Origin: Gammaproteobacteria bacterium
GTDB taxonomy: Bacteria; Pseudomonadota; Gammaproteobacteria; S012-40
DNA length: 64,000 bases
Direction of reading: 5' to 3'
Assembly (NCBI GenBank): GCA_015487785.1
Contig: WFPC01000009.1
Location: forward strand, 1 to 64,000
Shown: one piece after another, positions 54,601-63,179 of the stretch
Numbering within the stretch: position 1 is the first letter of the stretch
Layout of the letters: each line of letters opens with the position of its first letter
Program-made: the position numbers and the translations under genes
Notes under the pieces: generated by a model
Database searches by the model: none
The model's input: only the letters and a program-made list of their open reading frames with translations
Told to the model about the DNA's origin: nothing

Positions 54601-55139
54601 TCCGGTACCGCGTAACGACCGGCAGTATCGATAACGATGGCCTGATCGTATAACCACCATTCCAAATTGAGTGTGGAACCATCTGCGTGCTCTGGCAACT
54701 CGATTTCCGGCAACAATAGCCTGGCATTGCGCATGGCTGTGCTCTTTCCCGATCGGGGACGGCCGATAATCATATACCAAGGCAATACGTAGAGGGGGTC
54801 ACCGTGAACACGCAGTTGGGATTTCTTCAATGCCGCCAAGGCTTGCTTCCAGCCCTTGCGCAGGTCTTTCTCCAGTTGTTCCGGAGTCAATGCCTGTTCT
54901 TCATCTATGGGAAGAGCCTGCTCCTGTTGCAGAATACGCTTGACCTGGGCACGGGCACGCATACGAATGATGAGCTTGCGCACAAGGACTATGGTGATAG
55001 TGCTGCCGAACAGTACAGCGAGAACTATCAATGCTTCTTCCAAAGGGCGCTGAAAGAACAGAAAACCGGCAATCACCCCGGCAGACAGTAGGCCGAATAT
55101 CAGAAGATAAAACAAAAATTTGAGTATGCTTCTCAACAT
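51666..55139 (-). CDS. tssM: T6SS inner-membrane protein TssM (IcmF family)
   Basis: 1157 residues. Two N-terminal membrane segments (about 5-30 and 35-55), a cytoplasmic GTPase-like domain with Walker A GRPRSGKST at 126-134 and VIDTAGRY, a third membrane segment near 430-450 (LTLLLLVSLTVLFL), then a large periplasmic domain that contacts TssJ. A Lys/Ala/Gly-rich low-complexity stretch lies at about 780-830 in the periplasmic part. With TssJ and TssL it forms the trans-envelope complex. The ATG at 55139 is chosen because TssL ends 10 nt upstream. Confidence 0.96.
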   Translation of the reverse strand: MLRSILKFLFYLLIFGLLSAGVIAGFLFFQRPLEEALIVLAVLFGSTITIVLVRKLIIRMRARAQVKRILQQEQALPIDEEQALTPEQLEKDLRKGWKQALAALKKSQLRVHGDPLYVLPWYMIIGRPRSGKSTAMRNARLLLPEIELPEHADGSTLNLEWWLYDQAIVIDTAGRYAVPEESRRDRKEWRVLLDMLARHKQKEPLNGLILVVAADRLLNCSEEELIEEGRQVRASIIELMEKLEIQLPIYLMITKCDLVDGFTEWCRYLPEKSLLQAMGCLNEELDRTQDVEGLLGRFFDILVERLKQLRLLLMDRTATPSPSILEFPSEINRLRQGLQTFAKTALKENPYQDTPRVRGLYFSSSQQMTGPAHSRQLRDKGIFLHHFFTRVLPGDRGLLRSLPSAERMRRAVRSYATSIGGGLTLLLLVSLTVLFLRDLGELEEIRHNQDPIILQQQDINHRLQSLYRMKSLISRLADAEDQWLVPWTASTEISQQQRLLRNRYRELFETSVLSPIDKGLNNIAGQLRSGETSIMAAGLIRRINLLNGRLKGEGDKLDKLDPIDIDYLLLTGAGLNRESALLFNELYLAYLRWHPSSIDLLEERRSLQTALLHIIERNHGDYRWIIEWANAQAGKPVTLEDFWGGSKTVKDAPVVMPAFTVEGKNFIENFLAELAQASEGAGELDTIKQDFEKYYRLAYIKSWVDFSSRFDLGKQTLRDRKEWLSALEQMASSSNPYFSLMVRMHEELKPFAETQRFPSRRLIDYFVAMQNFSRGESSGDSKLLKKAAKKGLKILSKAGNAGKVAAKAGKQGMKTAKKAKKLHGKSQEELDAVLEQAAKALDAYNKAMAETVFNAESLSQSYGAMKALFNKPDDPSSGDGAPAVAWKAIRTLQGLIGKPTPSTSIFWQLYTGPVKLAYDYMEKEAGCYLQQAWEDNVLAEVEGVEQNRLGNLLIGEQGVVWKYVSEQAGAFLRKRFQKGYLPARVGEYELSWTKPFIQFINAASSGRFIVGNEFTVKIDALPSGVNQGARISPYATFLDLHCANGVQTLANYNYSVSREFNWSLEECGDVNLRIDIGQLRLMRTYKGVKGFSNFLLDFRDGRKVFVPDDFPDQASQLVNEGVRGIDVNYAISGQEPVIKVLDAVPLAPPATVQQCWR

Positions 55140-55149
55140 GGAGGAAAAG

Positions 55150-55824
55150 TCATTGCACCAATGCCAGAATGCTATCCAGGGCATCCACAATCCAGACGTG
55201 ATAAACTACAGCCGCCATTACCAGAATCACACTGGGAATACCCACCACATAAGGAAAAATATTGGTGCGAGGCCTGTACTGTCCCTTGATATTCGGGTCT
55301 TCCCCGGCATAGGCCATGGGGAAAAGCAGGGCTGTGTCCAAATCACGCCATTCTCGTTCTGGTAGCAGGCAGGAAAGGTTGAACTCCTTTATCTTCTCGT
55401 ATTGTTGCTGGTCTTCGAGTGAGAAATAACGCCCCCGGAACCCCATACCAAGACACAGTGCAAAGACTTCGCGCAGTTCGAGATCACTGCCTTTTTTGCT
55501 CAGCCCACCCAGGCGCTCATAGAATTGAGCGCCAGCGTTGGTAGTGCCGAAATAATGCTTTTGCAAGGGATTACGTTGCCAAAACGGCTTGTTGTCCCAC
55601 TCGGAGCACAGGACCTGTTCGTCTATATATGCTGCTACCGGGAATTTTGCCTGCAGACAAAGCTCATTGTCATATCCCTGGTCGAGGGCACATTGTACGG
55701 CCCTTTCCAGCAGGGTTTCGAAACGATTCCGTACTTCTTCATACTCAGGTTGTTCCGCTGACAGGGATTGCCGGAATGTCTGAACTTGGATAAAAACCGG
55801 AAGGAAGCAATCGACCAGTTGCAT
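55150..55824 (-). CDS. tssL: T6SS inner-membrane protein TssL (DotU family)
   Basis: 224 residues. Helical cytoplasmic domain (AAYIDEQVLCSEWDNKPFWQRNPLQKHYFGTTNAGAQFYERL is the family core) followed by a single C-terminal membrane segment (NIFPYVVGIPSVILVMAAVVYHV). Short form without a peptidoglycan-binding OmpA-like extension, so another protein must anchor the complex to peptidoglycan. One nucleotide separates it from tssK. Confidence 0.95.
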   Translation of the reverse strand: MQLVDCFLPVFIQVQTFRQSLSAEQPEYEEVRNRFETLLERAVQCALDQGYDNELCLQAKFPVAAYIDEQVLCSEWDNKPFWQRNPLQKHYFGTTNAGAQFYERLGGLSKKGSDLELREVFALCLGMGFRGRYFSLEDQQQYEKIKEFNLSCLLPEREWRDLDTALLFPMAYAGEDPNIKGQYRPRTNIFPYVVGIPSVILVMAAVVYHVWIVDALDSILALVQ

Positions 55825-55825
55825 A

Positions 55826-57211
55826 TTATTTTCTCACAATCACCAGTTCCACCTTGGCATCTTGTGGCGCCTCCGGCCACAACAGGCCAATGTCTCTTTG
55901 ACGTTCCACCGACAACCATTCCTCGTCGTGTACATCGAGCCTGACATAGAAGGTATTGGGGCGTCGTGGTAGCTCTGTGGGGGGCACGGGCACGTTGATC
56001 AGGCCAACACCCGGCAAGGAACGATCGGCCAGCACCTGCACTTTTTCCCGTGAAGCGAGCTTGGCCAGATTCAACAATGAATGCTGGGCCCGCTGTAGAT
56101 CGTGCTGGGTGGTGATCACCAAGTAAAAATCCACCCGTTGCTGGAAGAAATCAGCCGGTACATCAGCACTGAAACAGACCCCATCAAAGGGCATTTCAAC
56201 CAGATATTGTGGACCGATAGTAATCTCCCCCAACAAGCGGTTGATCAGTGAACAGGCTGCCTCGATACAATGCCCGATATCGCGGTGATCATAGGGCGGC
56301 AGCAGTCTTTCACCTTCCACTGTTTCCGCCAGCATATTGATACCTTCGGCAAAAGTGCTCATCTCGCCTATAAGTTCACGCAAAGTACCATACAATTCCC
56401 AAGGGTGTATGTCCCCTTTCTCTGTATAGTGAAATAATCTGGGGATGAATCGATTGAGGGTTCTAAGGGCCAGTTGATAACGCAGCAAGGTAGCATCGAA
56501 CTTGCCTCCACCTTGGGCAGAGGAACTGTAACTTCCAAGCTGGATGGCACGACCGGCCAGCTCATCGCGTAATTCTCGGATCTGGCGCAACAAATTGGGG
56601 GAAGCCGACAAGTTGATCACGGGGGGGATATAATTGCGGGCATAGCTTATCCCACCTTCACCGTGTAACACCTGGGCAATGGGAATAAGCCAATGGTCTT
56701 CCATGGCCTCGGTTTCCGTCTCCCAGACGATGCGCAGCACAAGACGTAGCGATTTCACCTGGGCAGATGGCGCCGATTGATAGTAGTCCCTGACCTCTTC
56801 CGGTTGCATGGTGCTGACATAGCGGGTGCGAACTGTCGAGAGATTTTCCATGCTCTCGACGACGGTAACATTTTCCTCATATGAATTCAGCTTTCGGATG
56901 CCTACATAAATTGTGAAGGGCTTGTCGGTTTCCACCCAGGCCTGTTCGAAGGAGCGGGAGACGATGCAGGCATTGTGACCGATTTGTGCCCAGGTACCAT
57001 CCTGGAACAGAAACTCTCCTGTTTCAATTTCACACAAGCGATGTTCCAGCGATGAACTTTGAAGCATCAAGTCACAAACCCCCCAAAAGTGGGGTTTCAA
57101 ATAACGCTGATAGGGTTGTAACAGTGATTGATGGTAGAGGTCGGTCTGTTGAAAGTGCTGAGGCTGAAGAAACAAGCCCTGGTGCCAGAAAATGGGTTTG
57201 ATACTGTTCAT
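55826..57211 (-). CDS. tssK: T6SS baseplate protein TssK
   Basis: 461 residues, TssK/ImpJ/VasE. It starts MNSIKPIFWHQGLFLQPQHFQQTDLYHQSLLQPY, a clear family signature, and ends with the receptor-binding-like C-terminal head that docks to the membrane complex. Trimeric TssK connects the TssFG wedges to TssJLM. It follows tssJ by 22 nt. Confidence 0.97.
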   Translation of the reverse strand: MNSIKPIFWHQGLFLQPQHFQQTDLYHQSLLQPYQRYLKPHFWGVCDLMLQSSSLEHRLCEIETGEFLFQDGTWAQIGHNACIVSRSFEQAWVETDKPFTIYVGIRKLNSYEENVTVVESMENLSTVRTRYVSTMQPEEVRDYYQSAPSAQVKSLRLVLRIVWETETEAMEDHWLIPIAQVLHGEGGISYARNYIPPVINLSASPNLLRQIRELRDELAGRAIQLGSYSSSAQGGGKFDATLLRYQLALRTLNRFIPRLFHYTEKGDIHPWELYGTLRELIGEMSTFAEGINMLAETVEGERLLPPYDHRDIGHCIEAACSLINRLLGEITIGPQYLVEMPFDGVCFSADVPADFFQQRVDFYLVITTQHDLQRAQHSLLNLAKLASREKVQVLADRSLPGVGLINVPVPPTELPRRPNTFYVRLDVHDEEWLSVERQRDIGLLWPEAPQDAKVELVIVRK

Positions 57212-57233
57212 GTCTGCAAAATATACCTGCCGC

Positions 57234-57878
57234 TCAAATTCCTTTGGGATCCAGTTGGGTGACTCGCTTGGTGCCGGTACGTCCCAGTTCGGCTCTAAGC
57301 ATCAGGCGATCGGGTGTGGCCTTGGCCTCATCGGAGATGAGCCCCAGCATGACCAATCCTTTCTCTACCAGGCCGCGTTTCGATGGTTTTGCCGGGATAG
57401 GAAACAAATGAACGTCATTGCCAGGCTGCAGGCCATAATAACCCATGATAAGGCCAACATATTGAGCGGACTGGGCACGGCTGAGCAGGATGGCCCGGCT
57501 TTCCCCCGGCTGCACGGTGATGCGACGAAAATGTGCAATGGTATCATCGATTTTTCCCTTGCTCAGCAGTTCCACCGCGCCTTCGCGGGTTGTGGCCAGA
57601 CCACTGAAGGTGTTGGGATCATTTAGTTGATAGACACCAATCACCAAGGTATGTGGGCGGCCATTGAGGGCATTGAGGTCCGCCGGAGCATCGATTTCGA
57701 TGCTGATAGCCCGCTCCTCGAACACCCAGTCTTCCGCTGCCACCACCAGCTTCGGATTGGAAGAGCATCCACTCAACATGTATATCAGCAAGAAAAGAAC
57801 TGCCCACCCCATGACAAACCGCTTCGCCAAGACTTCGCCTTCCATTTTTCGCTCACGGTGGCTCGTTTTCCTGCTCAT
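57234..57878 (-). CDS. tssJ: T6SS outer-membrane lipoprotein TssJ
   Basis: TssJ/VasD family. A signal peptide with lipobox L-S-G-C (WAVLFLLIYMLSGCSSNPK) leads a transthyretin-like domain (ISIEIDAPADLNALNGRPHTLVIGVYQLNDPNTF). It is lipid-anchored to the outer membrane and binds the periplasmic end of TssM. Two starts are possible: ATG 57878 (GGAG at 9 nt) and ATG 57845 (MEGEVLAKRF, shorter n-region, weak Shine-Dalgarno); I list the longer. It follows hcp closely. Confidence 0.93.
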   Translation of the reverse strand: MSRKTSHRERKMEGEVLAKRFVMGWAVLFLLIYMLSGCSSNPKLVVAAEDWVFEERAISIEIDAPADLNALNGRPHTLVIGVYQLNDPNTFSGLATTREGAVELLSKGKIDDTIAHFRRITVQPGESRAILLSRAQSAQYVGLIMGYYGLQPGNDVHLFPIPAKPSKRGLVEKGLVMLGLISDEAKATPDRLMLRAELGRTGTKRVTQLDPKGI

Positions 57879-57939
57879 TCCTTCAAACTCCAGGGGCACG
57901 GATGACCCCTTGCCACGGGCCATCCGTGTGACGCACAGA

Positions 57940-58455
57940 TCAACTGGTCTGGCGCACCCGCCAGTCATCACTCCCCTCGGTTCCTGCTATCTCGTGAATC
58001 CAGCGGATAGTGCTATAGCTAAACGAGACCTTTTCCAGGTGGGTGAAGTGGGCTTGGCTGGGATCCTGGCAATTGGGCATGATGGCCGTGATGTCGACAA
58101 TAATCGCACCTTCCAGTTCATGGGTAAAGTAATGCTCATGGGTTCCTTCGGACGAGGTGCGATACCACTCGATGCGACAGGTGAGGCTTTCACCGGTGAC
58201 CAGGGCCTGATAGAGCAAGGGGGACGATTTGTCGAATACCTTGGTCACGGTCAGGGGCTGATGTACCCTTTGTCCCGAGGGTTGCCCGCTCTGTAGGTCA
58301 CGAGGAATCATGATTTTGTGTTCGAAGGCCTGTACCATGAACTGGTCGTCGTGGCCTTCCTGATAGATATTGCCGACGCTGTCCTCCGATAGGGCACCTT
58401 CTGTAATCATACCTTGCGAGGCACCTTCAACCGACATGTATGCTGGAATGGGCAT
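57940..58455 (-). CDS. hcp: Hcp-family T6SS tube protein, first copy
   Basis: 171 residues. Starts MPIPAYMSVEGASQGMITEGALS, with FMVQAFEHKIMIPRD and HQPLTVTKVFDKSSPLLYQAL, all typical of Hcp. The ATG at 58455 has a very strong Shine-Dalgarno AAGGAGG, in keeping with a highly made tube protein. A leader of 94 nt separates it from tssH and holds a small GTCG-TTGCA-CGAC hairpin (58505-58517), so it may have extra expression control. Confidence 0.95.
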   Translation of the reverse strand: MPIPAYMSVEGASQGMITEGALSEDSVGNIYQEGHDDQFMVQAFEHKIMIPRDLQSGQPSGQRVHQPLTVTKVFDKSSPLLYQALVTGESLTCRIEWYRTSSEGTHEHYFTHELEGAIIVDITAIMPNCQDPSQAHFTHLEKVSFSYSTIRWIHEIAGTEGSDDWRVRQTS

Positions 58456-58549
58456 GGATTTTCCTCCTTTCTTTTTGGTGTGGTCATCATCCCTTGCAAA
58501 TGCAGTCGTGCAACGACAGGGCTAACAAGCCAAAATCTGCCTCGGGATG

Positions 58550-61153
58550 TTAGGCAACAAGCTCTGGCGCAAAGTTTCCCTGCTCACACAGCCCCACGTG
58601 CAAGCGTGTAAAGTCCTCGCCTTCATCGATGTGGCTCAAGATACAAGTAGAGATCATTGGCAGCAGATTTTTATTGACGATATGGTCGATATTCCTCGCC
58701 CCGGAATCCGTGTCGGTGCACCGTGCGGCGATACGCTCTATTACAAGCTCATCGTAGCTGAACTCGATTCCCTGGCTGTGCTGCAGACGCTCACCCACTT
58801 TATCCAGTTTGAGGCGAATGATATCGTGCAACACCTCCCCTTGCAGCGGGTAAAAGGGAATAATATTCATGCGGGCCAGCAGGGCCGGCTTGAAATGGCG
58901 CTGTAACTCTGGCCGAATGATTTCCACCAGCTGTTCCGGCGACACTGTTTCCCCTCGCCCGCAGCGTTGCATGATGGTTTCCGTAGCCAGGTTCGATGTC
59001 AGGAAAATCACGGTATTGCTGAAATCAATCTCCCTGCCCTCTCCATCGGACAAGCTGCCTTTGTCAAACACCTGATAGAACAGGTTCATGACTTCGAGAT
59101 CGGCTTTTTCCACTTCGTCGAGCAATACAACCGTATAGGGGCGTTGGCGTACGGCCTCAGTCAGAACACCACCTTCACCGTAACCTACATAGCCCGGCGG
59201 CGATCCGACCAAGCGTGAAACAGTGTGCTTTTCCTGAAATTCGGACATATTGATGATGGTCATGCAATGTTCGCCACCAAAGAGCTGTTCCGCCACACTG
59301 AGACAGCACTCGGTTTTGCCCACGCCACTGGGGCCAACCAGAAGGAACACTCCGAGGGGAGCTTGCGGATCGGTAAGGCCAGCCTTAGCCGCCTTGATAT
59401 GCTCGGCGATGGTGTGCAGGGCATGATCCTGCCCCTTGATGCGACTACCGATACGCTGTTCGAAATTTAGGATCATGTCGGCTTCATCGCGCAGCATGTT
59501 GCCTACGGGAATGCCGGTCCAGTCGGCAACCACCTTGCCAACCAACTCCGGCGTCACCTCGTGATGAACGAGCGGCTGATCGCCCGCGCAGGCATGCCAT
59601 TGCTGCTGTAGATCACGCATGGTTTGTCGCAACTCCTGTCGTTGTTGTGACGACAGGGCAGGATCCTGCTCCTGCTGCTGCAGGGGAACCAGTTGTTCTA
59701 CCAGGTTACGTTCCTTTTGCCAGCGCTCGTCCAGTTCATGGATCTCGGTTTCGATTTCCGCCAGCAAGCTCGTGATCTCGGTGTATCGCGCATTGCCTTC
59801 TTCATCTGTTCCCCGATCCCGTTCGATGGCGGCGAGTTCACGTTGCAGGCCTTCCCGTTGCCGCTCCAGTTCATCGATACGAGCCGGCTTTGCATGCCGA
59901 CACACCCGAACCCTGGCACATGCGGTATCCAACAAATCGACAGCTTTGTCCGGCAGTTGCCTGCCGGTGATGTAACGGTCGGCCAAATCCACACAGGCGA
60001 CCAGGGCATCATCACGAACATGAACCTGGTGGGCTTGTTCATAATGATCGCGCAGGCCACGCATGATCAAGATGGCATTATCCCTGTCGGGCTCCTCCAC
60101 CTTGACCGGCTGAAAGCGGCGCGCAAGAGCGGGATCTTTTTCGAAATATTTCTTGTATTCCGACCACGTGGTGGCGGCAATGGTGCGCAGTTCTCCACGG
60201 GCCAAAGCGGGTTTGAGCAGGTTGGCGGCATCACTACCGCCAGCGGCACTGCCAGCTCCAATCAGGGTATGAGCCTCGTCGATAAACAAAATCAGGGGTC
60301 TGGTTGAAGATTTTATTTCGTCTATTACCGCTGTCAGACGTTCCTCAAACTGTCCTTTCATGCTGGCACCGGCCTGCAACAGCCCCAGGTCAAGACTGTA
60401 GAGTTCCACTTGTTGAAGGATCTCCGGCACATCTTGCTGCACGATCTTCAGCGCCAGGCCTTCTACCACGGCAGTCTTGCCCACTCCTGGGTCGCCCACC
60501 ACGATGGGATTGTTCTTACGCCGCCGGGCCAAGATGTCGATCATTTTCCGGATTTCGCTTTCACGCCCGAAGACGGGATCGATTTTTCCCTCCCTGGCCA
60601 GGGCAGTAAAATTGATGGCGAATTGTGCCAGCGCCGAATCACCTTGCCCAAGAGTGCAAGATTGACTGGTCGCACTCGAGCGTTGTTCACAGGAACTTGC
60701 CGTCAATGTCTCGAACTCGCGCCCAAGCCGTTCCGGCGACAGGCGTTGCAGGCCCGGCAGCTCGTGGACGCCATAGCGCAAAGAACGGTCGGCCAGGGCC
60801 AGGAGCAAGACACCGGAACGCAGTTCTTCCAGCGCAAGATTCAACGAACCCAGCAACCAGCCATGCTCGAACCACTCCAGCAAGGTGTCGGCAAATACCG
60901 GCTTGCCCGGATTGCCCCGCTTGAGCTGCTCCAGCTCACGCTGCAGGTGTCCGCTCCAGTGGATGGGCTCGATCCCCGCGTCTCGCAGCAGCAGGGCGAT
61001 GTCGGCGGAAGGTTCCTGCAATAACTGCCATAGCATGTGAGCCACTGAAACCTCGTAGTGTCCCTGGCTCACGCACTGACCGGCAGCCGCCTCCAAGGCA
61101 CGATGGCAATACGGATTCATGCGCTCCAACAGGCGCTTGATATCGGCTTTCAT
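58550..61153 (-). CDS. tssH: T6SS sheath-recycling ATPase TssH (ClpV)
   Basis: 867 residues. N-terminal ClpN-like domain (about 1-150) that binds the contracted sheath, first AAA+ module with Walker A GDPGVGKT at 220-227 and [17 protein letters not shown], a middle coiled-coil domain (about 410-530), and a second AAA+ module with GPSGVGKTE near 608-616. Hexameric ClpV extracts TssC to disassemble the contracted sheath. It follows tssC by 24 nt. Whether it can act on the TssB-TssC fusion, which lacks a free TssC N-terminus, is an open question. Confidence 0.97.
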   Translation of the reverse strand: MKADIKRLLERMNPYCHRALEAAAGQCVSQGHYEVSVAHMLWQLLQEPSADIALLLRDAGIEPIHWSGHLQRELEQLKRGNPGKPVFADTLLEWFEHGWLLGSLNLALEELRSGVLLLALADRSLRYGVHELPGLQRLSPERLGREFETLTASSCEQRSSATSQSCTLGQGDSALAQFAINFTALAREGKIDPVFGRESEIRKMIDILARRRKNNPIVVGDPGVGKTAVVEGLALKIVQQDVPEILQQVELYSLDLGLLQAGASMKGQFEERLTAVIDEIKSSTRPLILFIDEAHTLIGAGSAAGGSDAANLLKPALARGELRTIAATTWSEYKKYFEKDPALARRFQPVKVEEPDRDNAILIMRGLRDHYEQAHQVHVRDDALVACVDLADRYITGRQLPDKAVDLLDTACARVRVCRHAKPARIDELERQREGLQRELAAIERDRGTDEEGNARYTEITSLLAEIETEIHELDERWQKERNLVEQLVPLQQQEQDPALSSQQRQELRQTMRDLQQQWHACAGDQPLVHHEVTPELVGKVVADWTGIPVGNMLRDEADMILNFEQRIGSRIKGQDHALHTIAEHIKAAKAGLTDPQAPLGVFLLVGPSGVGKTECCLSVAEQLFGGEHCMTIINMSEFQEKHTVSRLVGSPPGYVGYGEGGVLTEAVRQRPYTVVLLDEVEKADLEVMNLFYQVFDKGSLSDGEGREIDFSNTVIFLTSNLATETIMQRCGRGETVSPEQLVEIIRPELQRHFKPALLARMNIIPFYPLQGEVLHDIIRLKLDKVGERLQHSQGIEFSYDELVIERIAARCTDTDSGARNIDHIVNKNLLPMISTCILSHIDEGEDFTRLHVGLCEQGNFAPELVA

Positions 61154-61177
61154 GCTCTTTCAGATATTTGTCATTGT

Positions 61178-62656
61178 TCAGGACTTGTCCAGTTTTCCGG
61201 CCAGCGAGAGAGTGAAGCTCGAACCCATATATTTGAAATGCGGACGCACTTTCATTTCCACCCGAAACCAACCTGGATTGCCTTCCACATCCGACACCGT
61301 GATACTGGCTTCGCGCAGGGGTCGTCGGCTTCTCACCGCCGCAGGAGGATTGTCCTGGTCGGCGACGAACTGGCGAATCCAGGCATTGAGCTCCCGTTCC
61401 AGTTCGCTGCGGGTTTTCCAACTGCCGATGTGTTCCCGTTGCAACACCTTGACGTAATGTGCCAAGCGATTGACCACGAATAGATATGGCAACTCGGTGC
61501 CCAGTTTGTAATTGGTCTCGGCTTGCTTGGCTTCGGGGCTGGTGCCAAAAAATTTGGGCTTTTGCACGGAATTGGCCGAAAAGAAGGTGGCGCTGTCGCT
61601 ACCCTTGCGCACCGTCAGCCCCATGAAACCCTGTTCCGCCAGTTCGTATTCGCGGCGATCCGAAAGAACCACTTCAGTGGGTGGCATGGTTTTGATTTCA
61701 CCATTTTCAATATAGTTGTATACGGGAAGATCGGCAACGGCGCCGCCACTTTGAGGACCGATGATATTGGGGCACCAGCGGTATTTGGCAAAACTGTTGG
61801 TAAGATTAGAGGCGAAAGCGAAGGCCGCGTTACCCCAGAGAAACTTGTCGTGTTCTTGTTGTACGCTTTCTTCATAGTGGAATTCACGCACGGGGTTTTC
61901 TTCACCATAGGGCTGACGCAACAGAAATTTGGGCAAGGTCAGACCTACATTGCGGGCATCGTCCGATTCGCGAAAAGCACGCCACTTGGCGTATTGTGGG
62001 CCTTCGAAGATGGCCTCCAGGTCTTTCAGGTTGGGCAGGCCTTCAAAACTGTCCAGCCCGAAAAACTCGCTGCTGGCCGCGGCGATGAAAGGAGCATGCG
62101 ACATGGCGCTCACACTGGCCACCTGCTGCAGCAATGTGATATCGGGTGCCTTGGGTCCAAATTCGTAATTGGCAATGATGGCACCATAGGGCTGGCCACC
62201 GAACTGGCCATACTCAGCTGAGTAGACATGCTGATACAGTCCGGATTTGGTCACTTCGGGCGCATCCTCGAAGTCCTCCAGCAATTCATCCTTGGAGACA
62301 CTGAGCATTTCCAGTTTTATGTTCTCTCTGAAATCGGTGCGATCAACCACCATTTTCAGACCGGCCCAGGCTGCTTCCAGGGCCTGAAAGCGTTCGTTGT
62401 GCAGGATTTCATCCATCTGCACACTAATTTTTTGGTCGATTTCATGAATCAGCTCGTCCACTAGTTTTTGTTCGACTTTCTGCTGGGCCCGCTGCGGGGC
62501 CAGCAGGTCACTGATGAAGGCCTCCACCCCACGCCGGGCGATATCGTAGCCCTCATCGGAAGGCTGGAGGCGGGTTTCCTGCATGATCTGGTCGAGCAAG
62601 GATGATTCGCTCGTGCCGCCAGACTGGGCAGCGTTCTGTGGTTCCATTTCTGCCAT
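61178..62656 (-). CDS. tssC: T6SS sheath large subunit TssC
   Basis: 492 residues, standard length. The N-terminal arm (LLDQIMQETRLQPSDEGYDIARRGVEAFISDLL) that bears the ClpV-binding helix is followed by the core (SAEYGQFGGQPYGAIIANYEFGPKAPDITLLQQVASVSAMSHAPFIAA) and a C-terminus ending SSFTLSLAGKLDKS. With TssB it builds the contractile sheath. It lies 28 nt after tssB. Confidence 0.98.
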   Translation of the reverse strand: MAEMEPQNAAQSGGTSESSLLDQIMQETRLQPSDEGYDIARRGVEAFISDLLAPQRAQQKVEQKLVDELIHEIDQKISVQMDEILHNERFQALEAAWAGLKMVVDRTDFRENIKLEMLSVSKDELLEDFEDAPEVTKSGLYQHVYSAEYGQFGGQPYGAIIANYEFGPKAPDITLLQQVASVSAMSHAPFIAAASSEFFGLDSFEGLPNLKDLEAIFEGPQYAKWRAFRESDDARNVGLTLPKFLLRQPYGEENPVREFHYEESVQQEHDKFLWGNAAFAFASNLTNSFAKYRWCPNIIGPQSGGAVADLPVYNYIENGEIKTMPPTEVVLSDRREYELAEQGFMGLTVRKGSDSATFFSANSVQKPKFFGTSPEAKQAETNYKLGTELPYLFVVNRLAHYVKVLQREHIGSWKTRSELERELNAWIRQFVADQDNPPAAVRSRRPLREASITVSDVEGNPGWFRVEMKVRPHFKYMGSSFTLSLAGKLDKS

Positions 62657-62684
62657 GATGATTGATCCTCGCTTGTTTCCGCTC

Positions 62685-63176
62685 TCAGGCGCGTGTCTCG
62701 TCGATGCCCAGCTCTTTCATGAGTTGCTCCCGGGCTGTTTCATCACTCAACAATTGCTGAATGGCCTTGCGGAAGGCCGGCACATTACCCAACGGTCCCT
62801 TGAGTGCAAGCAAGGCCTTGCGCAATTCCAGAAGACGATGCAGCTCTGGCACCTGGTTTGCGATGTTGTCCGGTGAAAAATCCTTCATTCCGGAAAACTG
62901 TAAAGAGATCGCCAGATCGTCATCGGCTGCTTCCTGCAAGCGGTTCTTGACCGTGATATCCAGGGTAAGGTTATAGCTCTTCATTACCTCGTCAAAATTG
63001 TCTTTGTTGATATTGACAGGCTTGCGTTCCTCCACCGGCTCATCCGATGGCTGACCGGTATAATCTCCCAGCATGAGCAATTTAAGGGGTAGCTCGACTT
63101 CTTCCGTGTTGTCTCCCAGAGATGATTTGTAGACAATATTGACCCGCTCCTTTGGGGCCACCGAACCATCGGACAT
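62685..63176 (-). CDS. tssB: T6SS sheath small subunit TssB
   Basis: 163 residues. Starts MSDGSVAPKERVNIVYKSSLGD, with ELPLKLLMLGDYTGQ and a C-terminal half containing LHRLLELRKALLALKGPLGNVPAFRKAIQQLL. It heterodimerises with TssC; each pair is one sheath protomer. It starts 3 nt after the tssA stop and has GGAG upstream. Confidence 0.97.
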   Translation of the reverse strand: MSDGSVAPKERVNIVYKSSLGDNTEEVELPLKLLMLGDYTGQPSDEPVEERKPVNINKDNFDEVMKSYNLTLDITVKNRLQEAADDDLAISLQFSGMKDFSPDNIANQVPELHRLLELRKALLALKGPLGNVPAFRKAIQQLLSDETAREQLMKELGIDETRA

Positions 63177-63179
63177 GGT

